Positions 31,884 through 38,542 of a stretch of 38,542 nt of DNA are shown here, piece by piece. How positions within the stretch are numbered: position 1 is the first letter of the stretch; every line of letters starts with the position of its first letter. The translations under genes and the position numbers were made by a program. The stretch lies in the NCBI GenBank assembly GCA_036556965.1, contig DATBIO010000126.1, forward strand, positions 1-38,542, read 5' to 3'. The stretch is from DATBIO01 sp036556965 (GTDB taxonomy: Bacteria; Acidobacteriota; Vicinamibacteria; Fen-336). The notes beneath the pieces were generated by a model. That model was not told the DNA's origin and made no database searches. It saw only the letters and a list, made by a program, of their open reading frames with translations.

Positions 31884-32795
31884 ATGGACCTGGATGCCGC
31901 CGCCGCCGAGCTGGTGAAGAAGTGCACTGCGTTCGACGCGCCCGTGGACGCGGCCACCGCCCTGCTGGACTCCCTGGAGGCCAAGCTCAAGGACCTGACC
32001 GAGGAGCTCGACGAGGAGTGGGACGGCCTCGTGGAGGCCATCACGTCGCTGTACGGGACGGTCGAGGAGGAGGACAAGGAGCTCGTCAAGGAGGCCAAGG
32101 AGGCCCTCGACGCCCTGACCGCGGTCAAGACCGCCATCGACGCGCAGGCGGACGCGCTCCAGGAGTCCGTGGAGAACGCGGCCGGCGCCATGGACGCCCT
32201 CGAGAAGGGGGCCACCGCCCTGGGTCCCAAGCTGGAAGAGGCGGTGGAGGAGGGGATCGAGAAGAAGGCCGCCGCCATCCAGAAGTGGGCGGAGGAGGCC
32301 GATTCCGCCCTGGGCGACGCGCTCGACGCCGCCACCAAGTCCATGCAGGACGACGTGGTGGAGGAGCTCGAGCAGGCGCAGAGCTTCGCCGACATGTTCG
32401 GCAAGGCGGCCGCCAACATCGCCACGGGGGCCGGGGGCAAGCTGGTCGGCCTCTTCGAGGAGTGGGCGGTGCGCGTGACGCAGGTGCGCGACAGCGTCAA
32501 GAACGACGGCTTCGACAAGGCGGGGCCGCACGCGGCCAAGGCGGTGGACGCGGCCATGGACGAGTGCCAGTCCGAGCACGAGACGGCCTTCGGCGAGATG
32601 TGGCCGCTGCTGGAGCAGGCCCGGAACGAGCTCCAGGAGCTGCTCACCGACATCGAGGCCAAGCGGGACGGCGCCGTGGAGGACGAGCCGAAGCTGGCCA
32701 CGGAGATCACGGAACTCAAGAGTGCGCTCACCGACGCGGTGACCGCGCTCGACGGAGCGGCCGAGTACCTGCGTGAGCGCGGCTGCGGGAACTGA
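31884..32795 (+). CDS. Cassette protein 4: acidic helical protein, probable paralogue of protein 1
   Basis: 303 residues, the most acidic of the set (LDSLEAKLKDLTEELDEEWD, EEAVEEGIEKKAAAIQKWAE). The first ~45 residues align with protein 1 around a shared KCT (C14 here, C17 there) and a following LDSLEAKL/IDTIEENV helix. A Gly/Ala-rich, weakly hydrophobic stretch (FGKAAANIATGAGGKLVGLF, about residues 172-191) interrupts the helices and might be a hinge or membrane-touching segment. The protein ends in CGN. SD GGAGAG 4 nt before the ATG, 30 bp after protein 3. A WDG triplet at ~47-49 is not in a helix-turn-helix hairpin of WXG100 size, so I do not read it as a type VII substrate. No function assigned. 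Confidence 0.85.
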   Translation: MDLDAAAAELVKKCTAFDAPVDAATALLDSLEAKLKDLTEELDEEWDGLVEAITSLYGTVEEEDKELVKEAKEALDALTAVKTAIDAQADALQESVENAAGAMDALEKGATALGPKLEEAVEEGIEKKAAAIQKWAEEADSALGDALDAATKSMQDDVVEELEQAQSFADMFGKAAANIATGAGGKLVGLFEEWAVRVTQVRDSVKNDGFDKAGPHAAKAVDAAMDECQSEHETAFGEMWPLLEQARNELQELLTDIEAKRDGAVEDEPKLATEITELKSALTDAVTALDGAAEYLRERGCGN

Positions 32796-32801
32796 GGAGC
32801 C

Positions 32802-32837
32802 ATGACACGACGGAGACTTGACGAGGTGAACCGATGA
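32802..32837 (+). other. Possible 11-codon leader ORF before cassette protein 5
   Basis: ATG 32802 opens MTRRRLDEVNR, with TGAGGAG just upstream and a TGA that overlaps the next ATG (ATGA, 32834-32837). It has four Arg codons in 11. Translation through it would deliver ribosomes to gene 5, which also has its own GAGGTGA site inside this frame. Confidence 0.4.
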
Positions 32838-33394
32838 GCGCGCCGCCTCCTCTCGAGCTGGTACCGGATCCCGACTGGCTGGGGCAGCCCCTGGAGGGCA
32901 TGGGCCCCGGCGGCACGGGGGGGTCGGACGCGGCGGCCACCGGCGCGGACGGCGGGGGCCTCGCGGGCGCCATGGGCGGCGCGGGCGACGCCTTCGGCGC
33001 GGGCATGGACGCGGCGGGAGGCCTGGCCACCGCCGTCAGCCAGGCCAAGCAGAGCACGGCCGTGCACCCCATCGCCAAGGGCGTGGACGCGGTGCTGGCG
33101 GGGGCCGCGGACGTCATGATGGGCAAGGGCACGCTCGTCGGCCTCTCCGACCCCGTCTCCGCGGCCATCCCCGTGGGCGACTTCTTCATCAAGCAGGGGT
33201 TCAAGCTCGTCGGCGTCGACTTCTCGGTGGGCGACACCGTGGGCCTCGGCATACGCGCGGCGGTCACGGGCGTGGAGAGCGTGGTCACCGACCGCAAGGA
33301 AGGCCTGGCCCGCATGCGCGCCCGCGCGGAGATGAAGCAGAGCGGCAGCATCGCCACCGGCATCGCCCGCATCCTGAACTGGCTGCGGAGCTGA
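32834..33394 (+). CDS. Cassette protein 5: Gly-rich protein of unknown family
   Basis: 186 residues, different in kind from proteins 1-4. Residues 1-22 are Pro-rich (APPPLELVPDPDWLGQPLEG). Residues 24-66 are Gly/Ala-rich and flexible (GAMGGAGDAFGAGMDAAGGL). Residues ~78-152 are moderately hydrophobic with many Gly/Val (DAVLAGAADVMMGKGTLVGL, GFKLVGVDFSVGDTVGLGIR). The last ~35 are basic (RKEGLARMRARAEMK...ARILNWLRS). No signal peptide and no clear membrane helix. The layout could suit an adaptor, a tip or cap protein, or a membrane-inserting partner of the helical proteins; all of that is speculation. It ends 10 bp from the stop of the convergent threonine synthase-like gene. Confidence 0.82.
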   Translation: MSAPPPLELVPDPDWLGQPLEGMGPGGTGGSDAAATGADGGGLAGAMGGAGDAFGAGMDAAGGLATAVSQAKQSTAVHPIAKGVDAVLAGAADVMMGKGTLVGLSDPVSAAIPVGDFFIKQGFKLVGVDFSVGDTVGLGIRAAVTGVESVVTDRKEGLARMRARAEMKQSGSIATGIARILNWLRS

Positions 33395-33404
33395 GGGAGA
33401 AGGA

Positions 33405-34637
33405 CTAGACGGGCCGGTCGCGCAGGTAGGCGTCCAGCTCCGCGTCGCGCGGGGGCAAGGTGACGGGCTCCCCCGCGGCACGGATGGCCGCGCGCACGTC
33501 CTTCAGCCCGCTGCCCGTGACCACGGCCAGGGCGGAGGCGCGCCTGGCCACGATCCCCTCCGCCACCGCGTGGCGCAGGCCGGCCAGCCCGGCCACCCCC
33601 GCCGGCTCGCCGAACACGCCCGCGCGACGGCCCGCCTCGAGCATGGCCTCCAGGATGGCCTCGTCGGGCACGGCCACGAAGGCGCCGCCCGAGGCCCGCA
33701 CCGCGGCCAGGGCCTTGCGCCAGTTGCGCGGGTGGCCCACGCAGATGCTGTCCGCGACGGTCTGCGCGGGTCCGGGCACGAGGTCGGCGCCCGTCTCGAA
33801 GGCGTCCACCAGCGGGCGCGCGCCCGCCGCCTGCACTCCGAGCATCCGCGGGAGCCGCGGGATGAACCCCAGGGCGCGCATCTGCACGAGCCCCTTCCAG
33901 ATGCCGGCGATGGTGCACCCGTCCCCCACGGAGACGGCCACCCAGTCCGGCACGCGCGGCCCCGTCTGCTCCGCGATCTCCAGGCCGCACGTCTTCTTGC
34001 CCTCCACCAGCGAGGGGTTCACCGCGGCGTTGCGGTTGTACCAGCCGTGGCGGGCGCAGGCGCGCTGGCACAGCTCCCAGGTCTCGTCGTAGCTCCCCTT
34101 CACGCGCAGGACGCGCGCGCCGAAGACCAGGAGCTGCGCCACCTTGGGCTCGGGCGCCGTCTCCGGCACGAAGATCACCGCGCGCAGGCCGACGGAGGCC
34201 GCCGCGCCCGCCAGGGAGGAGGCGGCGTTGCCGGTGGAGGCGCAGGCCACCACCCGCGCCCGCCGCGCCAGCGCGCGCGCCACCCCCACCACGCTGGCGC
34301 GGTCCTTGAACGAGGCGGTGGGGTTGCGGCCCTCGTCCTTGAGGGCGAGGGCGCGCAGGCCCGCCCAGGCGGCGAGACGGGGCGCGTCGCCCACCGGCGT
34401 CCAGCCCACGTGCAGGGGCGGACGGCGGGCGCGCGCGGGGACGGGGAGCAGCTCCGCGTAGCGCCAGTGGTCGCGGGGGCGCGCGGCCAGGGCGCGCGGG
34501 GTGAGGGTGCGCGCGGCGCGCCGGAGGTCGAACTCGAGGTCCAGGGGACCCTCCGTCCCGCAGCGCGGGCACGGAGCGTCCAGGCGGCGCGCGTAGCGGC
34601 GCCCGCAGCGCACGCAGACGCCGCCACGGACGGTCAC
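33405..34637 (-). CDS. thrC: Threonine synthase-like PLP enzyme
   Basis: 410 residues, fold-type-II PLP enzyme with the N-terminal zinc ribbon seen in many threonine synthases (C8/C11, C23/C26). The PLP Lys is in RNPTASFKDRASVVG, the substrate loop is CASTGNAASSLAG, the Gly site is VAVSVGDGCTIAGIWKG, and the cofactor N1 contact region is VVTGSGLKD. Threonine synthase turns O-phosphohomoserine into threonine. Because the gene is the last of an operon with XdhA and another PLP lyase, a catabolic elimination role is an alternative. GTG start at 34637 overlaps the upstream TGA (GTGA). Confidence 0.87.
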   Translation of the reverse strand: MTVRGGVCVRCGRRYARRLDAPCPRCGTEGPLDLEFDLRRAARTLTPRALAARPRDHWRYAELLPVPARARRPPLHVGWTPVGDAPRLAAWAGLRALALKDEGRNPTASFKDRASVVGVARALARRARVVACASTGNAASSLAGAAASVGLRAVIFVPETAPEPKVAQLLVFGARVLRVKGSYDETWELCQRACARHGWYNRNAAVNPSLVEGKKTCGLEIAEQTGPRVPDWVAVSVGDGCTIAGIWKGLVQMRALGFIPRLPRMLGVQAAGARPLVDAFETGADLVPGPAQTVADSICVGHPRNWRKALAAVRASGGAFVAVPDEAILEAMLEAGRRAGVFGEPAGVAGLAGLRHAVAEGIVARRASALAVVTGSGLKDVRAAIRAAGEPVTLPPRDAELDAYLRDRPV

Positions 34638-35980
34638 CTCCGGCGGGCGAGGAGGGCGCGGTCCAACTCGGCCGCGCGCTCCTGCTGCGCGGCCCAGAAG
34701 GCGGGGTCCTCCTGCGCGCGCAGCTCCTCCACCGTGCGGCCCTGCTGCTCCACCCAGGTGAAGTACTTCTGGTTGTGCCAGCGGCGGCGCGTGCCCGGCG
34801 TCCCCTCCAGCAGCCAGTCCGTGCCCTGCCCGCGGAAGAGGGCCACCCGGCGGCGCGCCTCCTCGGGGGTCATGGGCCCGCGCCGGCGCGCCAGGCGCTC
34901 CAGGACCGAGGGATAGCGGTCGAAGCCGTCCGTGGCCACCGTGACCACGGCCTCGCGCGGGCCGAGGCCGAAGTGCCGCGCCGCCTTGATGGAGGCGAGC
35001 ACGTTGCAGACGCCGCTGATGCCGAAGAGGCCGGGCCAGCTCTCGGCCAGGGCGCGCGGCACGCCCTCCTCCTCCAGCGCGCGCGTCCCCGCCTGCAGCA
35101 GCTCCAGGCCGAGCAGGCACTGCTCGTCGTCCACGCAGGCCAGGAGGTCGATGGCCCACACGTTGTGGATCCAGGTCACGTGCTTGTCGCCGATGCCCTC
35201 GATGGCGTGGGCGCCGAAGCCGACCTCGAACAGCGTGGGGCACTGCACCGGCTCCACGGCCACGACGGCCAGGCCGGGGTGGCCGCGCTTCAGCGCCTCG
35301 CCCGCGGCGATGGTGCCCGCGGAGCCCATGGCGGAGACGAAGGCGGCGGGGCGCAGGCCGAGGCCGGCCACCACCTCCTCCGCGGCGGCCGCCGTGCAGT
35401 GGAAGTGGAAGCGGTAGTTGGCGAACTCCTCGAACTGGTTGAGGGCGCGGTGCGCGGGCCGCTGGCGCAGGGCCTTCACCGCGTCGTAGATCTCCTTGAC
35501 GTTGCTCTCCGAGCCGGGCGTGGCCACCACCTCCGCCCCGTAGGCGCGGATCTTCTCGAAGCGCTCCGCGCTCATCTCCTCCGGAAGCACCACCAGCGAG
35601 CGGTAGCCCATGCGCGGGCCCACCCACGCCCCCCCGATGCCGAAGTTGCCCGTGGACGGGAAGATCAGCGTGTGCGCGCCCGGCACGCACTCCCCCGCCA
35701 GCTGCTTCTCCACCAGGATCGAGTAGGCGGGGCCGACCTTGTGCGATCCCGTCGGGAAGCGGCGGCCGGAGAGCACCACGATGGGCGCGGGCACCCCGGT
35801 GAGGGCCTCGGGCAGGACGGTGTGGGGCACGGACCCCTCCGCCTTCCAGGAGAGGTTCCAGAGGTTGAGGGGATCCAGGGGCCGCGCGCGCGCCTCCGCC
35901 GCGCGCGCGCGCAGGTCCGCGGGCACGAGGGAGGGATCGCGCATCTCCGCGAAGGTCGGACCGAAGAGCGCCTCGCTCAC
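34634..35980 (-). CDS. Fold-type-II PLP-dependent enzyme (cysteine synthase-like), specificity unknown
   Basis: 448 residues from GTG 35980, which overlaps the xdhA stop. The PLP Lys is K81 (RRFPTGSHKVGPAYSIL), the substrate loop is LIFPSTGNFGIGGAWVG, the Gly/Ser loop is SAMGSAGTIAAGEALKRG, and VATDGFDRYP lies near the C-terminus. The core resembles cysteine synthase/CBS-type enzymes, but it is longer, with a ~50-residue N-terminal part (WNLSWKAEGSVPHTVLPEAL) and a ~90-residue Arg/Glu-rich helical C-terminal extension. It is not like E. coli YgeX (diaminopropionate ammonia-lyase) in sequence, though it occupies a comparable place in the cluster. Translationally coupled to both neighbours. Reaction unknown: beta-elimination or beta-replacement expected. 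Confidence 0.85.
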   Translation of the reverse strand: MSEALFGPTFAEMRDPSLVPADLRARAAEARARPLDPLNLWNLSWKAEGSVPHTVLPEALTGVPAPIVVLSGRRFPTGSHKVGPAYSILVEKQLAGECVPGAHTLIFPSTGNFGIGGAWVGPRMGYRSLVVLPEEMSAERFEKIRAYGAEVVATPGSESNVKEIYDAVKALRQRPAHRALNQFEEFANYRFHFHCTAAAAEEVVAGLGLRPAAFVSAMGSAGTIAAGEALKRGHPGLAVVAVEPVQCPTLFEVGFGAHAIEGIGDKHVTWIHNVWAIDLLACVDDEQCLLGLELLQAGTRALEEEGVPRALAESWPGLFGISGVCNVLASIKAARHFGLGPREAVVTVATDGFDRYPSVLERLARRRGPMTPEEARRRVALFRGQGTDWLLEGTPGTRRRWHNQKYFTWVEQQGRTVEELRAQEDPAFWAAQQERAAELDRALLARRR

Positions 35981-37320
35981 GCGTCCGCCGCCCGGCGCAC
36001 GGCCCGCTCCAGCAGCACCGCCGCCATCTCGCGCCGGTAGTCCCGGGTGGAGCGCAGGTCGTCGATGGGGGAGATCTCGTCGCGCACGGCCTGCCGCGCC
36101 TTCTGCAGGCCGTCCCAGCCCCCGGCCAGCAGCGCGGCCTCCGCCCCCGGCGCGCGCACGACCGTGGGCGCCACCGACCCCAGGGCCACCCGGACCCAGC
36201 GCGGCCGGCCCCCCTCGAAGGTCAGGGCCACCGCCACCGAGACCTTGGAGATGGCCTGGGCCTGGCGCTGGCCCAGGCGCACGAAGGCGCCGCGCACCCC
36301 CTCGCGCCGGGGCACGCGCACGCCGACGATCAGCTCGTCCACCGCCAGCACCGTCTTGCGATAACCGGTGAAGAAATCGGCCACGGGCACGGCGCGCCGC
36401 GCCGAGATGGAGACGAGCTCCACCACCGCGTCCGCGGCGAAGAGCGCGGGCACCGTGTCCGCGGCGGGGGAGGCGTTGGCCAGGTTCCCCCCCAGCGTGC
36501 CCCGGTTGCGGATCTGCGGGCCGCCGATGACGGCGCAGCTCTGGGGCAGGGCGGGCGCGACCCGCGCCAGGAGGGCCGACTCCATGATCTCCGTGTGGGT
36601 GGTGGAGGCGCCGACCCACACGTGGTCGCCGCGATCCTCGATGCCGCGGAGCTCGGGCACGGCGCTCACGTCGAACAGCCGGGCGCGGTCCTGCTTGCCG
36701 TCCACGGCCTCCACCAGCAGGTCGGTACCCCCCGCCACCGGCCGCACCTCGCCCGTGCCGGGGGCCATCAGCTCCAGGGCCTCCTCCAGCGAGCGCGGGC
36801 GGTAGGAGGGAGACGCCGCGGGCGGGGTGCGCGGGCCGGACACGCGCCCCGGTCCGCCTCCCGCCGCGGCCGCCACGGCCTCGAAGATCTTGGTATACCC
36901 CGTACAACGGCAGAGGTTGCCGGCCAGGGCCTGGCGGATCTCGGCCGGCGACGGCGAGGGGCGCCGGTCCAGGAAGGCCTTTCCGGCCAGGACCATGCCG
37001 GGAATGCAGATGCCGCACTGCACCCCGCCCGTCTCGATGAACGCCTCCTGCAGGGGGTGCAGCCGCTCTCCCTCCGCCAGGCCCTCGATCGTCTCCACCA
37101 CCGAGCCGTCGGCCTGGTAGGCCATCATCAGGCAGGAGTCCACGGCGCGGCCGTCCACGATCACGGTGCAGGCGCCGCACTCGCCCTTGCCGCAACCCTC
37201 CTTGGCCCCCGTGAGGCGCAGGTCCTCGCGCAGCGCGTCGAGCAGGCGGCGGTCGGAGGGCACGCGCAGGCGCACGGAGCGGCGGTTGACGGTGAAGGCG
37301 ACGTCGATGGCGTCGGGCAT
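35977..37320 (-). CDS. xdhA: Xanthine dehydrogenase small subunit XdhA type (2x[2Fe-2S] + FAD)
   Basis: 447 residues. The N-terminal plant-type [2Fe-2S] site is C43/C48/C51/C63 (EGCGKGECGACTV), followed by the alpha-helical [2Fe-2S] site C102/C105/C137/C139 (QCGICIPGM, NLCRCTGY). A FAD domain follows from ~170 (PVAGGTDLLVEA, IGGPQIRNRGTLGGNLANAS) and the CO-dehydrogenase FAD C-terminal domain (DDLRSTRDYRREMAAVLLER). This two-domain order is that of bacterial XdhA; E. coli has the two parts on separate chains. It passes electrons from a molybdenum subunit to NAD. No XdhB/XdhD or XdhC is in the window. The substrate may be a purine or another N-heterocycle. Starts 6 bp after the M28 peptidase stop. 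Confidence 0.92.
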   Translation of the reverse strand: MPDAIDVAFTVNRRSVRLRVPSDRRLLDALREDLRLTGAKEGCGKGECGACTVIVDGRAVDSCLMMAYQADGSVVETIEGLAEGERLHPLQEAFIETGGVQCGICIPGMVLAGKAFLDRRPSPSPAEIRQALAGNLCRCTGYTKIFEAVAAAAGGGPGRVSGPRTPPAASPSYRPRSLEEALELMAPGTGEVRPVAGGTDLLVEAVDGKQDRARLFDVSAVPELRGIEDRGDHVWVGASTTHTEIMESALLARVAPALPQSCAVIGGPQIRNRGTLGGNLANASPAADTVPALFAADAVVELVSISARRAVPVADFFTGYRKTVLAVDELIVGVRVPRREGVRGAFVRLGQRQAQAISKVSVAVALTFEGGRPRWVRVALGSVAPTVVRAPGAEAALLAGGWDGLQKARQAVRDEISPIDDLRSTRDYRREMAAVLLERAVRRAADA

Positions 37321-37326
37321 CGGACC

Positions 37327-38542
37327 CTAGCCCTTGCCGCCGAAGGCGGCGGCGGCGAAGCTCCCCCGCTTCCACTCCGGGCGCGCCGTGTCTCCGGCCA
37401 CCCGCGCGACGAGGGCGGCGGCCACCTCGCCCAGGCGGGCGGCGGCGCCGTAGTCGATGGCCTGGCGCACGTCGTCGGACGGACGGTGGTAGTGGTCGGC
37501 CATCCACGCGAGCTGCCGGGCCGCCCCCTCCGGGCCTCCGTCGCCCGCCTGCGACCCCGCGATGACCATGAGGGCGGGGATGCCCTGGCGCGCGAACGCG
37601 TAGTGGTCGCTGCGCTCGAAGAGGCCGCCCGAGGGGCCCTGCTCCCGGCCCACGCGGACGCCGACCTCGCGCGCCGCGGCCTCGAGGTCCTCTCCCAGGC
37701 TGGAGACGCGGCTGCCCACGCCCACCACCTCGCGCAGCGGGAAGAGCAGCCCGATGCCCTCCAGGTTGACGTTGGCCACCAGGCTCTCCGCGGGCACGGG
37801 CGGATGCCGGGCGAAGTAGTCGGCCCCCAGGAGGCCCGACTCCTCGGCGGTGGAGGCGAGGAAGACCACGGAGCGGGACCGCGGCCCGCCCCCGGCCAGC
37901 GCGCGCGCCGCCTCCATGAGGACGGCCACGCCCAGCGCGTTGTCCATGGCGCCGTTGTAGACGGCGTCGCCCTCCTCCGCGGGTCCCTGCCCGAGGTGGT
38001 CGAGGTGGGCGGAGAGCACGACGTGCTCGCGGGCCCGCGCGGGATGCGTGCCGCGCAGGACGGCGGCCACGTTCGCGCTCCTGACCTCCGCGTGCGTGCT
38101 GGCGGTGGTGGCCTCCAGGGTGGCGGGGAGGACGAAGCCGCGCGGGGCCCGCGGCTGCGCCAGCACCTCGGCCAGCCGCCGCGGCCCCCGCGCGAAGAGG
38201 GCCTCGCTGGCCGCGCGGCCGAGCACGGCCACCGCCTGGAGGTCGGCCGCCTGCTCCCCGACCCAGCGTAGCCGCTGCATGCGCGACAGCGCGACCATGC
38301 GCGCCCAGGGCAGCGCCTGCTCGAAGGCCGGGGTGGTGACGGACACCAGGGCCACCGCTCCGTGCGCGGCCGCCGCGCGCACCTTCTCCACCGGGCCCTG
38401 GTAGTGCCGGCGTGCCTCCTCGTCCAGGCCGGGGGGACCGCCCGCCAGCACGGCCACTGCCTTGCCCCGCACGTCCAGGCCCGCGTAGTCGTCGTGCCCC
38501 AGGGCGGGCGCGCTCACGCCGTAGCCCGCGAAGACGAGCGGC
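37327..38542 (-). CDS. M28-family metallopeptidase with PA domain (5' end outside window)
   Basis: The frame stays open to the right edge, and the first visible residues (PLVFAGYGVSAPALGHDD, then YAGLDVRGKAVAVL) are the start of a PA domain, so the N-terminus is missing. About 404 residues are visible. M28 zinc ligands: VVLSAHLDHLG (His, Asp), YNGAMDNALGVAVL (Asp), STAEESGLLGADYF (Glu-Glu), NVNLEGIG (Asn/Glu region) and late His in ADHYHRPSDD. These are co-catalytic dizinc aminopeptidases or carboxypeptidases, usually exported; the signal would lie off-window. In the E. coli purine cluster a different peptidase, YgeY (M20), has the comparable position. Leads the xdhA-PLP-thrC operon as far as can be seen. 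Confidence 0.9.
   Translation of the reverse strand, partial: PLVFAGYGVSAPALGHDDYAGLDVRGKAVAVLAGGPPGLDEEARRHYQGPVEKVRAAAAHGAVALVSVTTPAFEQALPWARMVALSRMQRLRWVGEQAADLQAVAVLGRAASEALFARGPRRLAEVLAQPRAPRGFVLPATLEATTASTHAEVRSANVAAVLRGTHPARAREHVVLSAHLDHLGQGPAEEGDAVYNGAMDNALGVAVLMEAARALAGGGPRSRSVVFLASTAEESGLLGADYFARHPPVPAESLVANVNLEGIGLLFPLREVVGVGSRVSSLGEDLEAAAREVGVRVGREQGPSGGLFERSDHYAFARQGIPALMVIAGSQAGDGGPEGAARQLAWMADHYHRPSDDVRQAIDYGAAARLGEVAAALVARVAGDTARPEWKRGSFAAAAFGGKG

Noticed and set aside
29046..32795. Tripartite alpha-pore-forming toxin (ClyA/Ahl/Smh-like) reading of the helical cassette
   Set aside because: Size and tandem order fit, but none of the proteins shows the 20-30-residue hydrophobic head such toxins need; kept only as a possibility in the finding.
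31884..32795. WDG in cassette protein 4 as a type VII secretion WXG motif
   Set aside because: The protein is three times too long, the triplet is not between two short helices, and no ESX/Yuk ATPase is nearby.
34634..35980. PLP enzyme as YgeX (2,3-diaminopropionate ammonia-lyase)
   Set aside because: Sequence blocks around the PLP Lys and substrate loop do not match YgeX; only the genomic position is comparable.

Overview
The window is about 38.5 kb of very GC-rich DNA (third codon positions are almost all G or C), packed with genes and with no tRNA, rRNA, insertion sequence or CRISPR array that I can see. An OmpA-type protein, several exported proteins and a C-terminal sorting-like anchor point to a diderm bacterium. 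A soil or sediment lineage such as Acidobacteriota or Myxococcota would fit, but the sequence alone does not settle the phylum.

Layout. (1) 1-4.6 kb, plus strand: the 3' part of a trehalose synthase-maltokinase fusion, translationally coupled to the glycogen branching enzyme glgB. (2) 4.6-7.4 kb, minus strand: a Rieske oxygenase and an unusual exported Cys-rich, coiled-coil protein, sharing an ATGA overlap. (3) 7.5-19 kb, plus strand: a GH57/DUF3536 glycosidase, treY, an FMN reductase, adenosine deaminase, an exported M28 peptidase, an exported protein of unknown function, a HIT-like protein and an OmpA-family protein. (4) 19-27.8 kb, minus strand: a serine/threonine dehydratase-like enzyme, two small exported proteins, then a tight six-gene operon (ssnA, small exported protein, nitrilase-type amidohydrolase, D-aminoacylase-like amidohydrolase, small protein, ygfK). 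(5) 27.8-33.4 kb, plus strand: a leucine dehydrogenase-type enzyme and then a cassette of four ~300-residue, almost wholly helical acidic proteins plus one Gly-rich protein, none of which I can assign to a family. (6) 33.4-38.5 kb, minus strand: M28 peptidase (5' cut by the window), XdhA-type Fe-S/FAD subunit, and two fold-type-II PLP enzymes, the last being threonine synthase-like.

How the genes may work together. The left part handles alpha-glucan and trehalose. TreS-Mak and GlgB are two steps of the maltose-1-phosphate (GlgE) route, and TreY is half of the TreY-TreZ route. The right part resembles, in gene content, the anaerobic purine/uric acid catabolic cluster known from E. coli and clostridia (ygfK, ssnA, an Xdh-type molybdenum hydroxylase, an amidohydrolase, a PLP lyase, a peptidase). 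Most positions are filled by different families, and ygfK lacks its central NAD(P)H/FAD domain. Adenosine deaminase 7 kb away would fit the same theme.

The best candidate for an undescribed system is the five-gene cassette at 29.0-33.4 kb. It sits between the two halves of this catabolic region, has its own -10-like element, and carries an 11-bp stem-loop directly in front of the first ribosome binding site. A second genome-scale signal is a recurring TANNNT element placed either 7-10 nt before a start codon with no Shine-Dalgarno sequence (leaderless-like) or farther upstream, usually with one.
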